The notes under the pieces were generated by a model. It did not search any database and was not told the origin of the DNA. It saw only the letters and a list, made by a program, of their open reading frames with translations. The position numbers and the translations under genes were made by a program. From AC-32 sp963766375 (GTDB taxonomy: Bacteria; Actinomycetota; Thermoleophilia; Gaiellales; Gaiellaceae): a stretch of 64,000 nucleotides of DNA. Numbering within the stretch: position 1 is the stretch's first letter; every line of letters begins with the position of its first letter. The DNA lies in the NCBI GenBank assembly GCA_963766375.1, contig CAVXZG010000004.1:169905-233904 (forward strand), written 5' to 3'. This document shows, piece by piece, positions 57,471 to 64,000 of this stretch.

Positions 57471-57538
57471 GCTCCCGACATCATCGTGCCGACTCGAACG
57501 CGTTAGAGTCGCCTCAGTCCGACCGACGGAGGAGCGAA

Positions 57539-58918
57539 GTGACGGGCATGTACGCAGTTGTCGACCCCGCGACCGGCGAAACGGTCAAGGAGTACCCGAC
57601 GATCACCGACGACGAGCTGCGGGACGCGATCGCCCGCGCCGACCGGGCGCACCGGGAATGGTCGAAAGCTGCGACTGTCGCCGATCGCGCCTCGCTTGTG
57701 CGGCGCGTCGGCGAGCTGTACTCGGAACGGCGAAAGGAGCTCGCGGAGATCATCGTCGCCGAGATGGGCAAGCCGGTCGGTCAGGCGCGGGGCGAGGTCG
57801 ACTTCTGCGCGTCGATCTACGAGTTCTACGCCGACAATGCGGAAGCCCTGATGGCGGACGAGCCGATCGAGCTCCTCACGGGTCAGGGGTCGGCCGTCGT
57901 CCGCCGCAGCTCGCTCGGCGTGCTGCTGGGGATCATGCCGTGGAACTTCCCCTACTACCAGGTCGCACGCTTCGCGGCGCCGAACCTGATCATCGGCAAT
58001 ACGGTCCTGTTGAAGCACGCGCCCCAGTGCCCGCAGTCGGCCGAGGCGATGGCGCAGATGTTCGTCGACGCCGGCTTCCCCGACGGCGCCTACGTGAACA
58101 TCTACGCCACGAACGAGCAGATCGAGTGGGTGATCGCCGATCCGCGCGTCCGCGGCGTCTCGGTCACCGGCTCCGAGCGCGCCGGCGCCGCCGTCGCGGA
58201 GATCGCCGGCCGGCATCTGAAGAAGGTCGTGCTCGAGCTCGGCGGCTCCGACCCGTTCATCGTCCTCGGCACCGACGACCTCGACAAGACGGTCGAGGAC
58301 GCCGTCGCCGCGCGGATCGACAACGCCGGCCAGTCGTGCAACGCCGCGAAACGGTTCATCGTGATCGACGAGCTCTACGAGCCGTTCCTCGAGAAGTTCA
58401 CGGCCGCGCTCACCGCCGTGAAGCAGGGCGATCCGCGCGAGCGCGAGACGGAGTGCGGGCCGCTGTCCTCTCAGGTCGCGGCCGACCGCCTCGAGGATCA
58501 GGTCCGGCGCGCGGTCGAGCAGGGCGCGACGGTCGTCGCCGGCGGCAAGCGCAACGGCAACTACTTCGAGCCGACGGTGCTGACGGACGTCATGCCGGAG
58601 AACGACATCTACCGTGAGGAGCTGTTCGGCCCCGTCGCACAGGTCTATCGCGTGCGGTCGGAGGAGGAGGCGGTCGCGCTCGCAAACGACACGCCGTTCG
58701 GACTCGGCTCGTACGTGATGACGAACGACCTGGAGCAGGCCGAGCGCGTCGCGGACCGGATCGACGCCGGCATGGTCTACGTGAACATCGTCGGCGCGGA
58801 CGGTGCCGAGCTGCCGTTCGGCGGCACGAAACGCTCCGGCTTCGGACGCGAGCTCGGCCGCTACGGCGCCGACGAGTTCGTCAACAAGAAGCTGATCCGC
58901 ATCGGTGCAGACGCATGA
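57539..58918 (+). CDS. NAD(P)-dependent aldehyde dehydrogenase, succinate-semialdehyde type
   Basis: The 459-residue enzyme oxidises an aldehyde to its acid. It has MPWNFPYYQVARFAAPNLIIGNTVLLKHA (cofactor site) near residue 138, VTGSERAGAAVAEIAG, the general base in LELGGSDPFIV near residue 235 and the catalytic cysteine in NAGQSCNAAKRF near residue 267. The pattern is close to the GabD/YneI type of succinate-semialdehyde dehydrogenases. The GTG (57539) follows a GGAGGAG site; the ATG at 57548 is possible. It is intact and lies between the tmRNA-derived direct repeats. Confidence 0.9.
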   Translation: MTGMYAVVDPATGETVKEYPTITDDELRDAIARADRAHREWSKAATVADRASLVRRVGELYSERRKELAEIIVAEMGKPVGQARGEVDFCASIYEFYADNAEALMADEPIELLTGQGSAVVRRSSLGVLLGIMPWNFPYYQVARFAAPNLIIGNTVLLKHAPQCPQSAEAMAQMFVDAGFPDGAYVNIYATNEQIEWVIADPRVRGVSVTGSERAGAAVAEIAGRHLKKVVLELGGSDPFIVLGTDDLDKTVEDAVAARIDNAGQSCNAAKRFIVIDELYEPFLEKFTAALTAVKQGDPRERETECGPLSSQVAADRLEDQVRRAVEQGATVVAGGKRNGNYFEPTVLTDVMPENDIYREELFGPVAQVYRVRSEEEAVALANDTPFGLGSYVMTNDLEQAERVADRIDAGMVYVNIVGADGAELPFGGTKRSGFGRELGRYGADEFVNKKLIRIGADA

Positions 58919-59463
58919 TCGGGCAGCGTGCGCTGCTGGTGGTCGACGTTCAGCGCGGCTTCGAGGATCCAGCGCTCGGACCCCGCGACAATCCCCATGC
59001 CGAGGAGAACGTCGCCAAGCTGATTGCCGCGTGGCGCCGGCGCGGCGACCCGATCGTGGTCGTTCAGCACGATTGGCAGGGTGGACCGCTCGAGCGCGGC
59101 ACGCCCGGGTTCGAGCTGAAAGAGGCCGTCGCCGGCGAGCCCGATCTGCGCATTGTCAAGACAGTGCACTCGTCGTTTCACGGAGATGTCGATCTCGACG
59201 CATGGCTGCGCGAGCGCGAGATCGGCGCGATCGCGGTGTGCGGGATTCAGACGAACTTTTGCTGTGAGACGACCGCTCGCATCGGCTCCGACCTTGGGTA
59301 CGACGTGTGGTTCGTCCTCGACGCGACCCACACGTTCGACATCGCCGCGCCGGATGGCGAGGTGGTGCCGGCTGCCGAGATCGCGCGCATGACCGGCATC
59401 AACCTCCAGGACGAGTTCGCGGAGGTCGTGACGACCGCGGCAGCCTGCACGCTGCTGGATTGA
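58915..59463 (+). CDS. Isochorismatase-family cysteine hydrolase
   Basis: The 182-residue protein has the family triad: aspartate in ALLVVDVQRGF (residue 11), a lysine in IVKTVHSSFHG near residue 81, and the nucleophile cysteine in GIQTNFCCETTARIGSDLGYDV near residue 118. Members hydrolyse isochorismate, nicotinamide, carbamates or ureas. HDW near residue 50 and the short length suggest a nicotinamidase- or carbamoylase-like role. The ATG overlaps the dehydrogenase stop as ATGA, so the two work together, possibly in catabolism of an amide- or amine-derived aldehyde. Confidence 0.88.
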   Translation: MIGQRALLVVDVQRGFEDPALGPRDNPHAEENVAKLIAAWRRRGDPIVVVQHDWQGGPLERGTPGFELKEAVAGEPDLRIVKTVHSSFHGDVDLDAWLREREIGAIAVCGIQTNFCCETTARIGSDLGYDVWFVLDATHTFDIAAPDGEVVPAAEIARMTGINLQDEFAEVVTTAAACTLLD

Positions 59464-59681
59464 GGCATAAGCGGTAGCGAGAAGTCAGGGGACATTCCCG
59501 AACGCTCGCGCAGGCGAGTGTGCTTCACGGCGGTCGATTGAAATCTTGCGCGGGTTCGATTCCCGCCGCCTCCACCTCGCCCGGCTGGGTGCTCGCGGCT
59601 TCGCCGCTCGCTCGCCGCCCTGCGGGCACTGCGGGGCCGGGCGGAATGAATCCGCCGCGGCGGCCCTTCCGACCCGCCTTC
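59464..59681. other. Intergenic region with the islet's right boundary and a large hairpin
   Basis: No gene is seen in these 218 bases. They contain the right 27-bp repeat and then GC-rich inverted repeats, the outermost being CGCCCGGC (about 59578) with GCCGGGCG (about 59636). The fold could terminate transcription from either side. Confidence 0.5.
59549..59575. repeat. 27-bp direct repeat, right copy (tmRNA 3'-end fragment; attR-like)
   Basis: This is an exact copy of the end of ssrA without the rest of a tRNA-like gene: no acceptor partner or anticodon arm is found upstream. It is a displaced gene end, as expected for the far boundary of an element integrated at ssrA. It bounds a 2.26 kb segment with the dehydrogenase and hydrolase genes. 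Confidence 0.85.
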
Positions 59682-62024
59682 TCACGCGCGCACGACGAGG
59701 CCGGACTCGTAGGCAGCGCACGCCCGGAGCCAGTCTGACCTCCAGTGGCCCTGTCCGTCCGACAGGATGTCTTCGAGGACGGCTGCCCGATCCGTCGGAG
59801 TGACGGGCGCGACAGCCGCGAGCTGCTGGAGCCGAAAAGGAAGCGGAAGGTCCGTCCGAACGAGCGGCAGCGCGAGGACGGCATCCGCCGGCCTAAGCGT
59901 CACGTCGAGCGTCTCTGCCGCCAGGCTGCGGCGGTCGTCCGTGTCGCAATCGAGCCTGTTGGCGACCGCGCCGATCTCCTCCGCCCCGTACCGCACCGCG
60001 AGGAGTGCGAGGACGCGCCGGCGCAGGAGCTCGAGCTCGTCGCCGAGCGCGTGCGCGAGCTCCGAGCCGGCACCCACCACCTGCCTGACCGCCGCGCAGC
60101 GGGCGAAATGCTCGGCGTCGGCCCGAAGCGTCCGATCAAGCGCCGCGGCGATCGGCGCGGGGTCGGCGCCCGCCGCAGCGAGCGCCGTGAGCACCGCGAG
60201 CCCGAGCTCCCGGTCGCGATGCTCGATGTACGGGAAGAGACACATCGCCGCCTGGTCGGGCGACGCAGCCCTTGTTGCCCGCACCAGGCGCACGGTCGCG
60301 GGCGTGGGCTGCTCCGACGTCTCCGCGAGCACGGCCGCGATCCGGGGCAGCGCCGCGTCGCCGAGGCGTCCGAGAGCCGCGGCCGCCGCGCTCATCGTGG
60401 CCGGGACCTCTAGCGCCGTCACCACCTCGTCGACGAGGTCGACGTCGGCAGGCCCAATCGCCGCCAGCGCCTCGGCCCGCATGCTCGAGTCGGGGTCGCG
60501 AAGCAGCGTTCGCACCGTCTTGCGAAGGCGGGCTTGGGCCTCACCGTCACCCGTCTCCGCGAGCCGCACGAGAGCCGGCAGGTACACGTTGGGTCGAGGG
60601 TCATCCGCGAGCAGAGCCAGCTCGCCGTGCTCCCCTGAGGCCTCGGAGGCGCTCGGAAGGAGGTCGAGCGCCAGCCTCACAGCTCGCCCGTCGTCGCTTC
60701 CGAGCATCTCGTGCAGGAACGCGGCAGTCTCGGCGTGCTCAACATCCACAGGAGCGTCACGCAGCAGCCGGTGCTTCAGCGCAACGACGAGCGCGCGCGC
60801 GTAGTCGCGATAAAGCAGGACCGCAGCGGCAGTCCACGCGACGCAGACGATGACGGTCACCGCGATGATCACGGCGACCGAGGCTCCGGCTGTGCGCAAC
60901 GCGAAGAGCACGACGCCCGTCACGCCGATTGCCATCGGCAGGCCTGCGCCCTCGACCACCGATTGCACGGCAAGCCTGTCCTCGAGCGGGAGCACCTGGA
61001 AGGACGTGTTGAGCGACGCCCTGGTGACGCCGTCGGTCAACGCGACGTCGGCGATCCGGGCGGAGGCCACGAGCGCGAACAGGGCGAGCGACTCGGGGCC
61101 CGCGCTTGTCGCCGAGACGAGCATCGCCACCGCGAACACCAGCACCATCGCTGGATTCGCGACGATCCCGAGCCGGAGCCCGAAACGTCGTAGTAGCAGC
61201 GCGGCGAGGAGCGCGAGAAACGCAAGGCTCACGGCGTTGAGAGCGATCGTGAACCTCGACAGGAACTGCGCGAGGCTATCAGCGCTGGCGAATCGGGTCG
61301 CGGCGCGGTCGAACAGGATGTACTCGGTCATGTACGTGCCCGCGGCGGACAGGACCTGGTAGGCCAGCAGGAGCAGCACGAAGCGGCTGGAGAGAAGCCG
61401 GTGCAGTGGTGGTCGCGGTAACCCATGCGGTGCGCGCTCCACGTGGCCCAGCCGTTCGGCGAACCGGCCGGCCGTCACTGTGAGCAGCATGACGAACGCA
61501 ACCTGGGCGATCGCGGCGATGAGAAACAGGCCGTTCGTCCCGCCGGGAAGGCGCAGCAGAGGCATGGCCACGAGGCCGCCGGCAATGAAGCCGACCGCGA
61601 AGCCGGAGACGATGCGTGGGAAGTGAATCCGGATCTGCTGAACGTCGAGCAGCCGTCCGGCCTGCCCACCGATGAAAACGAAGCCGATCTGAAGCAGGAT
61701 CGGGAAGAGCACGAGCAGCGGCGCGGAGACCCAAAGGCCGGACCACAGCGTGAGCACCGCCCACGCCCCGAAGAAGAAAACCCCAACGATGGACTGGACG
61801 AGAATGGCAACGTATGGGAGCGGCCGGTGCCGGACAACCCGCGCAATCCATGCGGCGATGAGCGTTCCGAAGAGCGCGATCGCGACGAAAGTGATCGGAA
61901 GCCATTTCGACCCGTAGGCGGCGAGGAAGATCGCACTCGACGCGATCACGAGGAGCGACCCGCTCAGACCGAACACAAACGCCTGTGCCGCCAGCAGCCT
62001 GACCACACGACCCGCGTGGTTCAC
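59682..62024 (-). CDS. MFS/nucleotide-transporter-like membrane protein with HEAT-like repeats
   Basis: The 780-residue protein has about twelve membrane helices in residues 1-420 (MNHAGRVVRLLAAQAFVFGLSGSLLVIASSAIF...), resembling the Npt1/ADP-ATP-carrier-like branch of the MFS, with GGTNGLFLIAAIAQVAF between the two halves. Residues 430-780 form helical HEAT-type repeats: RVVRLAL-like units such as DGRAVRLALDLLPSASEASG, DPRPNVYLPALVRLAETGD, RDPDSSMRAEALAAIGPAD and GRLGDAALPRIAAVLAE. This fusion is known in bacteria, often with a cNMP domain. Here that domain is encoded by the coupled gene just upstream (GTGA overlap). The transported substrate is unknown. Confidence 0.8.
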   Translation of the reverse strand: MNHAGRVVRLLAAQAFVFGLSGSLLVIASSAIFLAAYGSKWLPITFVAIALFGTLIAAWIARVVRHRPLPYVAILVQSIVGVFFFGAWAVLTLWSGLWVSAPLLVLFPILLQIGFVFIGGQAGRLLDVQQIRIHFPRIVSGFAVGFIAGGLVAMPLLRLPGGTNGLFLIAAIAQVAFVMLLTVTAGRFAERLGHVERAPHGLPRPPLHRLLSSRFVLLLLAYQVLSAAGTYMTEYILFDRAATRFASADSLAQFLSRFTIALNAVSLAFLALLAALLLRRFGLRLGIVANPAMVLVFAVAMLVSATSAGPESLALFALVASARIADVALTDGVTRASLNTSFQVLPLEDRLAVQSVVEGAGLPMAIGVTGVVLFALRTAGASVAVIIAVTVIVCVAWTAAAVLLYRDYARALVVALKHRLLRDAPVDVEHAETAAFLHEMLGSDDGRAVRLALDLLPSASEASGEHGELALLADDPRPNVYLPALVRLAETGDGEAQARLRKTVRTLLRDPDSSMRAEALAAIGPADVDLVDEVVTALEVPATMSAAAAALGRLGDAALPRIAAVLAETSEQPTPATVRLVRATRAASPDQAAMCLFPYIEHRDRELGLAVLTALAAAGADPAPIAAALDRTLRADAEHFARCAAVRQVVGAGSELAHALGDELELLRRRVLALLAVRYGAEEIGAVANRLDCDTDDRRSLAAETLDVTLRPADAVLALPLVRTDLPLPFRLQQLAAVAPVTPTDRAAVLEDILSDGQGHWRSDWLRACAAYESGLVVRA

Positions 62025-62460
62025 TCGAGCACGGCGGAGTCGTCGGCGCCGGCATCGGCACGCTCGCGCAGGCGCAGGACGAGCGCCTTGATTACCTCGG
62101 TGGCGAGCTCGGGCCGGTCGGCAAGCAATTCGTCCAGGACGGCCTTGCGCAACTTCAGGAGCAGCGTCGAGTCGACTGCCGTGACCGACGCCGACCGCGG
62201 GCCGGGCACGAGCACCGCGAGCTCTCCAACTGACGAGCCAGCGCCGAGCTCAGCGAAAACCTGACCGCCATGATGCACACGGACGCGGCCGCTGACGACG
62301 ACGTAAAGGCAATCCTCGACCGCGCCGCGCTCGATGAACGTCGAGCCCGGCTCGACCGTCACCTCCTCCGCGGTCGCGGCGACCGAGGCGAGCATCGCCC
62401 CGGCACCGCGGAGAACAGATCGACCTCGTGAAGGGCCGCCACGCGCTCGACCAGCATCAT
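62021..62460 (-). CDS. Cyclic-nucleotide-binding (CRP-like sensor) protein (one frameshift)
   Basis: From ATG 62460 the product reads MMLVERVAALHEVDLFSAV, and one missing base near 62397 joins it to GAMLASVAATAEEVTVEPGSTFIERG. The cNMP fold follows: CLYVVVSGRVRVHHGGQVFAELGAGSSVGELAVLVPGPRSASVTAVD. The phosphate-binding cassette GELAVLVPGPRSAS keeps the glutamate and arginine needed for cAMP/cGMP binding. There is no DNA-binding domain, so it is a stand-alone sensor of about 146 residues. It is coupled to the HD-domain gene (ATGATG) and to the transporter (GTGA). Confidence 0.85.
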
Positions 62461-64000
62461 GGCCGATGCAGACGCTCGAGCATCGAGACGAGCTCGGCGG
62501 CAGCGTACGGCCGGAACCAGGTCCGCACGTAACGGTCGCCAGGGATCACCAGGAGCTCGAGCTCCAGCTCGGCCGTCACATCGCCGTTTCGCTCCGCCCG
62601 CCGGATCACTCCCGTCGTGCCGACCGGCACCCATGGACTCAACGCGACCGCCGGATACCCGCCGGTCGGCTGCACGCGCAGCCCGGGTGCGGTCGGAATG
62701 TAGACGAAGCCTGAGGGAGAGCCGGCCGTCATGACGATCTCGCCCGCCGCCACACGTACGCGTCTGAGATCGGCGAAGGCTTCGTCAAGCTCGAGCCCGC
62801 CGACCTTCGCCCCGCTCTGCGCGAGCTGCTTGAGGCAGTGGCGAGCCTCCTTTGAACGTGGATCGACGGCGGCGCCGCCGTGGAAGCGCCGCCACTCCTG
62901 CTGGGTGGCGCCCTCGGGGCTTGCAAGCTCGGACTCGACGGCGCTGATGCGGCCGGCCAACTGGGGATGCCCGCCGCGACGAGCCGCGCGACAAGGTTCG
63001 CGAAGTCTGGGTTGTCTCGCGGACGCTCCACTTGAACATGGGGTTCGTCGGTAATCACAGGGGGCAGGAAGGTCGAGCGCTGGAGTCCCCGGCCGTCGAG
63101 CATTGGCAGGACGTCCGCGAGAGGGACTGGCCAATTACCAGCGAAGCGCTCCCGGCACGGCCGCGATCGCTGCTTCGGGCTCGAGGTAGGCGCCGCGGTG
63201 GAAGGCGATCCGCACCTGGCCTTCTGCCATCACCGTCACCGCCCGCAGGTTTGCCTCGCCGGCGCTTCTCGCGTTGTGGCCGCGAAGCAGGTACAGCTTG
63301 GCATCGTCCGCGGTCCGCGGGCGGGAAAACGACTTCTCCCGTGGCCGCGTCGATCAGGATCTCGTACCCACCGGTCGTCCGCAGTGAGGTCCCTCGCTGC
63401 CGCAGCGCGTCCGCAACCCGAAGCAATCGGAGTGCGTCGAGCACGTCATCGGCCAGGCTGCGGTGCGCGACGTCCTGCGAGGTGAGCCATGCGAAGGAGT
63501 CCTCGAGCGGGTTCTCGTACCAATCTGCGTTCGCCGAGGCGACGAACGAGTCCGCCACACGAGCGGAGAGCGCCTCGTCCGCGACCCGGTCGGTCTCGAG
63601 GTCGGTCAGCACCGGCGCGCTGGATCAGATTCCGCAACGCATCCCTGTCGTCGAGCAGCGACGCGGGGACGAGCGACTTGCTGTGAACGAGAGTGAGGCT
63701 GAGCAGCTCGCGGAGGACGACTTGGGACGGGACGCGAAGCGGCGCCGCTTCCTGGACCGCCTGCAGCCGCTGCGCGAGCGGTCCAGTCGAAGCCGAGGAG
63801 GGGGTCGATCAGGTCCTCAAACTCGGGTGCGAACACCACATGCGCGGCGTAGATCGGGTGGAGCCGCCGCCCGGCCGTGGTGAGGTCGACCATGCCGATG
63901 TCGTGGAGATATGTCGCGAGCAGACCGTAGGCGACGAGGAACGCGAACCGCTCCGGCGGGCGCGGTGAAATCAGCAGGCCGTTCGCCGTTTCGGCGAGAT
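62457..64000 (-). CDS. HD-domain protein with degenerate cNMP-like C-terminus (at least five frameshifts, 5' end outside window)
   Basis: Frames join into one long protein read leftwards: LVAYGLLATYLHDIGMVDLTT near the window end with the HD pair, AAHVVFAPEFEDLIDPLLGFDW, LAQRLQAVQEAAPLRVPSQVVLRELLSLTLVHSK and TDLETDRVADEALSARVADSF. Next come GGYEILIDAATGEVVFPPADDAKLYLLRGHNARS, PLADVLPMLDGRGLQRSTFLPPVI and a last domain VRVAAGEIVMTAGSPSGFVYIP ... GTTGVIRRAERNGDVTAE. Shifts lie near 63777, 63618, 63325, 63130 and 62965. The last domain looks like a cNMP fold that has lost its phosphate-binding cassette. HD proteins often hydrolyse phosphodiesters or nucleotides. It is either disrupted by sequence errors or a true pseudogene. 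Confidence 0.65.

Noticed and set aside
59480..59575. A tRNA gene ending at 59575
   Set aside because: Only the T arm and the 3' acceptor strand are present; no matching 5' acceptor strand or anticodon arm is found upstream, and the 27 bases equal the tmRNA end exactly.

Overview
The window reads as a high-GC chromosome fragment of an actinomycetote. GTG starts are common, genes are tightly packed with 4-base ATGA/GTGA overlaps, and there is a complete F-type ATP synthase locus, an LCP-family wall protein, an adenosylhomocysteinase and ftsEX/smpB/ssrA. The overall gene content suggests a deep-branching class such as Thermoleophilia, but that placement is inference. About thirty isolated single-base frameshifts break core genes (atpA, atpB, atpF, etfB, the ETF dehydrogenase, rnr and others). 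In each case the other frame continues the same protein family, so I treat them as probable consensus errors of the assembly and give whole-gene coordinates across them.

Layout. 0-6.3 kb: a metallo-hydrolase, a B12-binding mutase subunit, a crotonase, an M23 peptidase, then etfB-etfA-ETF dehydrogenase (acyl-CoA electron transfer). 6.3-15.7 kb: a twin palindromic operator and a threonine-dehydratase-like gene, then rpmE-DUF1385-prfA-prmC-hydrolase-tsaC-glyA-upp-wecA-like, with a convergent hydrolase. 15.7-31.3 kb: the ATP synthase locus atpZ-I-B-E-F-H / A-G / D-C. It is interrupted after atpH by a divergent lipoprotein/secreted-protein pair and after atpG by a 7 kb oligopeptide ABC transporter cassette plus an anti-sigma-like gene. 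31.3-40 kb: a split cobalamin-independent methionine synthase, an LCP protein, nucleotide-sugar genes, a cupin and ahcY. 40-50 kb: comF, hpf, secA, prfB with its programmed frameshift, ftsE, ftsX, rnr and smpB. 50-54.6 kb: a minus-strand run of a beta-lactamase-fold hydrolase, two paralogous double-GNAT proteins, a hydrolase-adenylate cyclase fusion and another GNAT. 54.7-57.3 kb: a multi-sensor histidine kinase and tmRNA. 57.3-59.6 kb: an islet (aldehyde dehydrogenase plus isochorismatase) bounded by 27-bp copies of the tmRNA 3' end. 59.7-64 kb: a coupled minus-strand trio of a broken HD-domain protein, a cyclic-nucleotide-binding protein and a membrane transporter with HEAT-like repeats.

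Functional themes. Translation termination and ribosome rescue are unusually concentrated: prfA, prmC, prfB, rnr, smpB and ssrA lie within 50 kb. prmC and rnr, and only these two in my reading, share a two-hairpin leader element whose stems vary in a compensatory way. This element is the best candidate here for something undescribed. A second strong observation is the tmRNA-bounded islet. A third is the HD / cNMP / transporter module, with an adenylate cyclase 7 kb away. Many genes carry a TANNNT -10 box only 7-9 bases before the start codon, which implies widespread leaderless mRNAs.
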